Source: Sporomusa sp. (GTDB lineage Bacteria > Bacillota_C > Negativicutes > Sporomusales > Sporomusaceae). From it: 7,616 nt of DNA. The position numbers and the translations under genes were made by a program. The notes beneath the pieces were generated by a model. It had not been told where the DNA came from. It made no database searches and saw nothing but the letters and a program-made list of their open reading frames with translations. The stretch is from positions 1-7,616 of the forward strand of contig JAQSXM010000151.1 of NCBI GenBank assembly GCA_029256645.1. Reading direction: 5' to 3'. Positions 6,337 through 7,616 of the stretch are shown here, one piece after another (within the stretch, counting starts at the first letter, position 1; each line of letters begins with the position of its first letter).

Positions 6337-6382
6337 ATACAATAACGCAAGTCCCGAACGTTGTTTTGTAGGTGGTGGAAAC

Positions 6383-7348
6383 ATGAGAAATTTGGCCAAG
6401 CTGTTTGGTCTTGGAGATGCTTCGCCAACTGTTCCCGAACTTGTTCTTGAGAGGAGTTCTGCCGTTGTTGTTGAAGAAATAGATGCAGCTAATACTGCTC
6501 CTAATACAGAGAACGATCCTGCTAGTGGATTACAATCAGTCCTAAAAGTATCGCCTGACATTATTATCCCCAATCCTTTTCAGCCGCGGAAAACCTTTAA
6601 TGATGATTCTCTCCAGGAATTGGCAGCGTCCATTCGTGAGTTTGGTGTTATTCAGCCTCTTTTAGTACGTCGTCAAGGTGCCGTTTATGAGCTGATTGCC
6701 GGTGAACGGCGATTGAGAGCTTCGCGATTGGCCGGTCTACCTGAGGTTCCGGTAATAGTGCGGGAACTTGAGGATAAAGAAATGGCCGAGTTGGCCATGA
6801 TTGAGAACTTGCAGCGGGAAGATTTGCACTTTCTGGAGGAAGCGGAAGGCTATCAGCATCTGATTGCGAGCTTTAACTTTACCCAAGAAGAACTTGCCCG
6901 GCGGGTAGGGAAAAATCAGTCAACCATTGCCAATAAGCTTCGGTTGCTAAAACTGGCTGTAGAGGTCCGTCAGGCCGTTGTCGGACAAAACTTAACTGAA
7001 CGCCATGCACGTGCGTTGCTGAAACTTGAGGATACTACGGTACAGATGGAGGTACTCGGCGGGGTTAAAGAAAAAGGCTTAAATGTGCGGGAAACCGAGG
7101 ATTTAATTGAAACCTATACCGGAAATATTTCCCGGGAAAAGGAAAAACAGGCAACTCCTAAACAGACTGTCGTAAAGATCATTAAAGATGTGCGTATCTT
7201 TATTAATACTATTAACAGCGTAGTCAGTCAAATGAAGAAAAGCGGTATGGATATTAAGGTTAAGCAGGACATTGAAGGTGATTATGTAAATATCAGTATT
7301 CAGGTTAAGAATAATCGCCAGAAACAACCTGTAAATAACAATTCTTAA
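6383..7348 (+). CDS. noc: Noc, nucleoid occlusion DNA-binding protein (ParB/Noc CTPase family)
   Basis: Noc binds chromosomal Noc sites, uses CTP to spread or clamp on DNA, tethers it to the membrane and prevents FtsZ-driven division over the nucleoid. From ATG 6383 it has 321 residues and begins MRNLAKLFGLG, matching the short membrane-targeting amphipathic helix of B. subtilis Noc (SRFFGLG region). Next come a variable linker, NPFQPR (64-69), the CTP-binding GERR (107-110), ENLQRE (141-146), the helix-turn-helix LARRVGKNQSTIANKLRLLKL (171-191), a charged linker and a C-terminal dimerisation region. The four residues known to switch ParB to Noc specificity are all Noc-type: Q179, K185, K190 and R207. 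AGGTGG (6370-6375) lies 7 nt before the ATG. A longer frame from TTG 6323 adds 20 residues with no family match. It follows rsmG by 78 nt. The soj/parB pair expected near noc is not in the window. Confidence 0.94.
   Translation: MRNLAKLFGLGDASPTVPELVLERSSAVVVEEIDAANTAPNTENDPASGLQSVLKVSPDIIIPNPFQPRKTFNDDSLQELAASIREFGVIQPLLVRRQGAVYELIAGERRLRASRLAGLPEVPVIVRELEDKEMAELAMIENLQREDLHFLEEAEGYQHLIASFNFTQEELARRVGKNQSTIANKLRLLKLAVEVRQAVVGQNLTERHARALLKLEDTTVQMEVLGGVKEKGLNVRETEDLIETYTGNISREKEKQATPKQTVVKIIKDVRIFINTINSVVSQMKKSGMDIKVKQDIEGDYVNISIQVKNNRQKQPVNNNS
7127..7140. promoter_or_regulatory. Noc-binding-site-like palindrome inside noc
   Basis: ATTTCCCGGGAAAA matches 13 of 14 bases of the B. subtilis Noc-binding consensus ATTTCCCGGGAAAT, including a perfect 12-bp palindrome at 7128-7139. 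A second perfect palindrome, GGAAATATTTCC (7121-7132), overlaps it. The site encodes residues 249-253 in the linker between the DNA-binding and C-terminal domains, where protein constraint is low. I saw no comparable site elsewhere in the window. Confidence 0.7.
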
Positions 7349-7438
7349 AGGTTCATAGGAGCTTCAACAGTTTTCATAATTTTGCCTGTGATATAGGTCA
7401 TGGGGACATCCTGCATACACTAAACATGAGGCGAAGCT
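7349..7438 (+). other. noc-downstream gap without a clear terminator
   Basis: No hairpin followed by a T-run is visible after the noc stop codon. TGATATAGG (7389-7397) resembles an extended -10 element but has no good -35 box. Transcription may therefore read through into the small gene at 7439. GAGG (7428-7431), 7 nt before ATG 7439, is a usable ribosome binding site. Confidence 0.3.
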
Positions 7439-7616
7439 ATGATAAAAATGTTACGGATAAGTGTAATCGCTAGTGCTATTGTAATTGCCGGTACGGCCTT
7501 GGCTGCACAGCAGCGAGATAGCTGGAGGTTTTAGCTGTCCAGCAACATCTGGGTATGTTGGAGCAGGATGATTAAGGATGGTATCATCTCTGCTGCGCAA
7601 GCCAAAGCGAAAGCAA
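7439..7616 (+). pseudogene. Small exported-protein gene, apparently frameshifted (partial, runs off right edge)
   Basis: ATG 7439 follows GAGG by 7 nt and encodes a clear signal peptide, MIKMLRISVIASAIVIAGTA then LA, with a plausible cleavage before AQQ. The frame ends at TAG 7532-7534 after only 31 residues. Immediately after the signal peptide a second frame (7522-7572) reads LEVLAVQQHLGMLEQDD, and from about 7568 the first frame resumes with MIKDGIISAAQAKAKA to the edge. One lost base near 7515-7522 and one gained base near 7566-7568 would join these into a single protein reading LEQMIKDGIISAAQA across the second junction. The resulting shape, a signal peptide plus a short helical charged domain, recalls small secreted proteins such as the DUF2680 type, but I cannot assign it. 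A 31-residue peptide, or a separate gene from ATG 7578 (MVSSLLRKPKRKQ), remain possible. Confidence 0.45.

Noticed and set aside
6192..6573. Minus-strand open frames overlapping rsmG and noc
   Set aside because: They are antisense to well-conserved coding sequence, resemble no known family and have no convincing ribosome site; the same holds for the antisense frames at 3441-3632, 3672-4058, 4272-4469 and 7103-7327.
6383..7348. Annotation as ParB/Spo0J
   Set aside because: The N-terminal FGLG helix and the Q, K, K, R specificity residues are Noc-type. I saw no parS-like sequence (TGTTTCACGTGAAACA) in the window.

Overview
The window looks like chromosomal DNA from a spore-forming Firmicute. 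A Sporomusa/Pelosinus-like member of the Negativicutes is my best guess, but this rests on overall gene content and is inference only. The core is the conserved origin-proximal block mnmE-mnmG-rsmG-noc. A true Noc (not ParB) and two sigma-H-like promoters fit an endospore former. There is no rRNA, tRNA, CRISPR array, insertion sequence or clear phage gene.

Layout. Bases 1-168 form a divergent control region: the first 8 codons of an unidentified minus-strand gene run off the left edge, and back-to-back sigma-A-type promoters serve it and the plus-strand gene. Bases 169-936 encode a TauE/SafE (YfcA-like) membrane exporter. A perfect 22-bp hairpin (939-987) separates it from a convergent cheV (1066-1968, minus). 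Bases 1969-2225 are a leader region shared by cheV and mnmE, with a strong sigma-H-type promoter motif overlapping a TATAAT box. Then follow mnmE (2226-3620), mnmG (3693-5567), rsmG (5585-6304) and noc (6383-7348), all plus strand and closely spaced. A second sigma-H-type motif lies directly before noc. Bases 7439-7616 hold a small exported-protein gene that appears frameshifted.

How the genes work together. MnmE and MnmG form one enzyme complex that modifies the wobble uridine of certain tRNAs. RsmG methylates 16S rRNA. Noc stops division over the nucleoid and has a near-perfect Noc-binding palindrome inside its own gene. The most notable inference is that this translation/division operon is fed by sigma-H, the transition-state and early-sporulation sigma factor, at both its head and noc. 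Two starts are revised against the longest open frame: mnmG starts at TTG 3693 and noc at ATG 6383.
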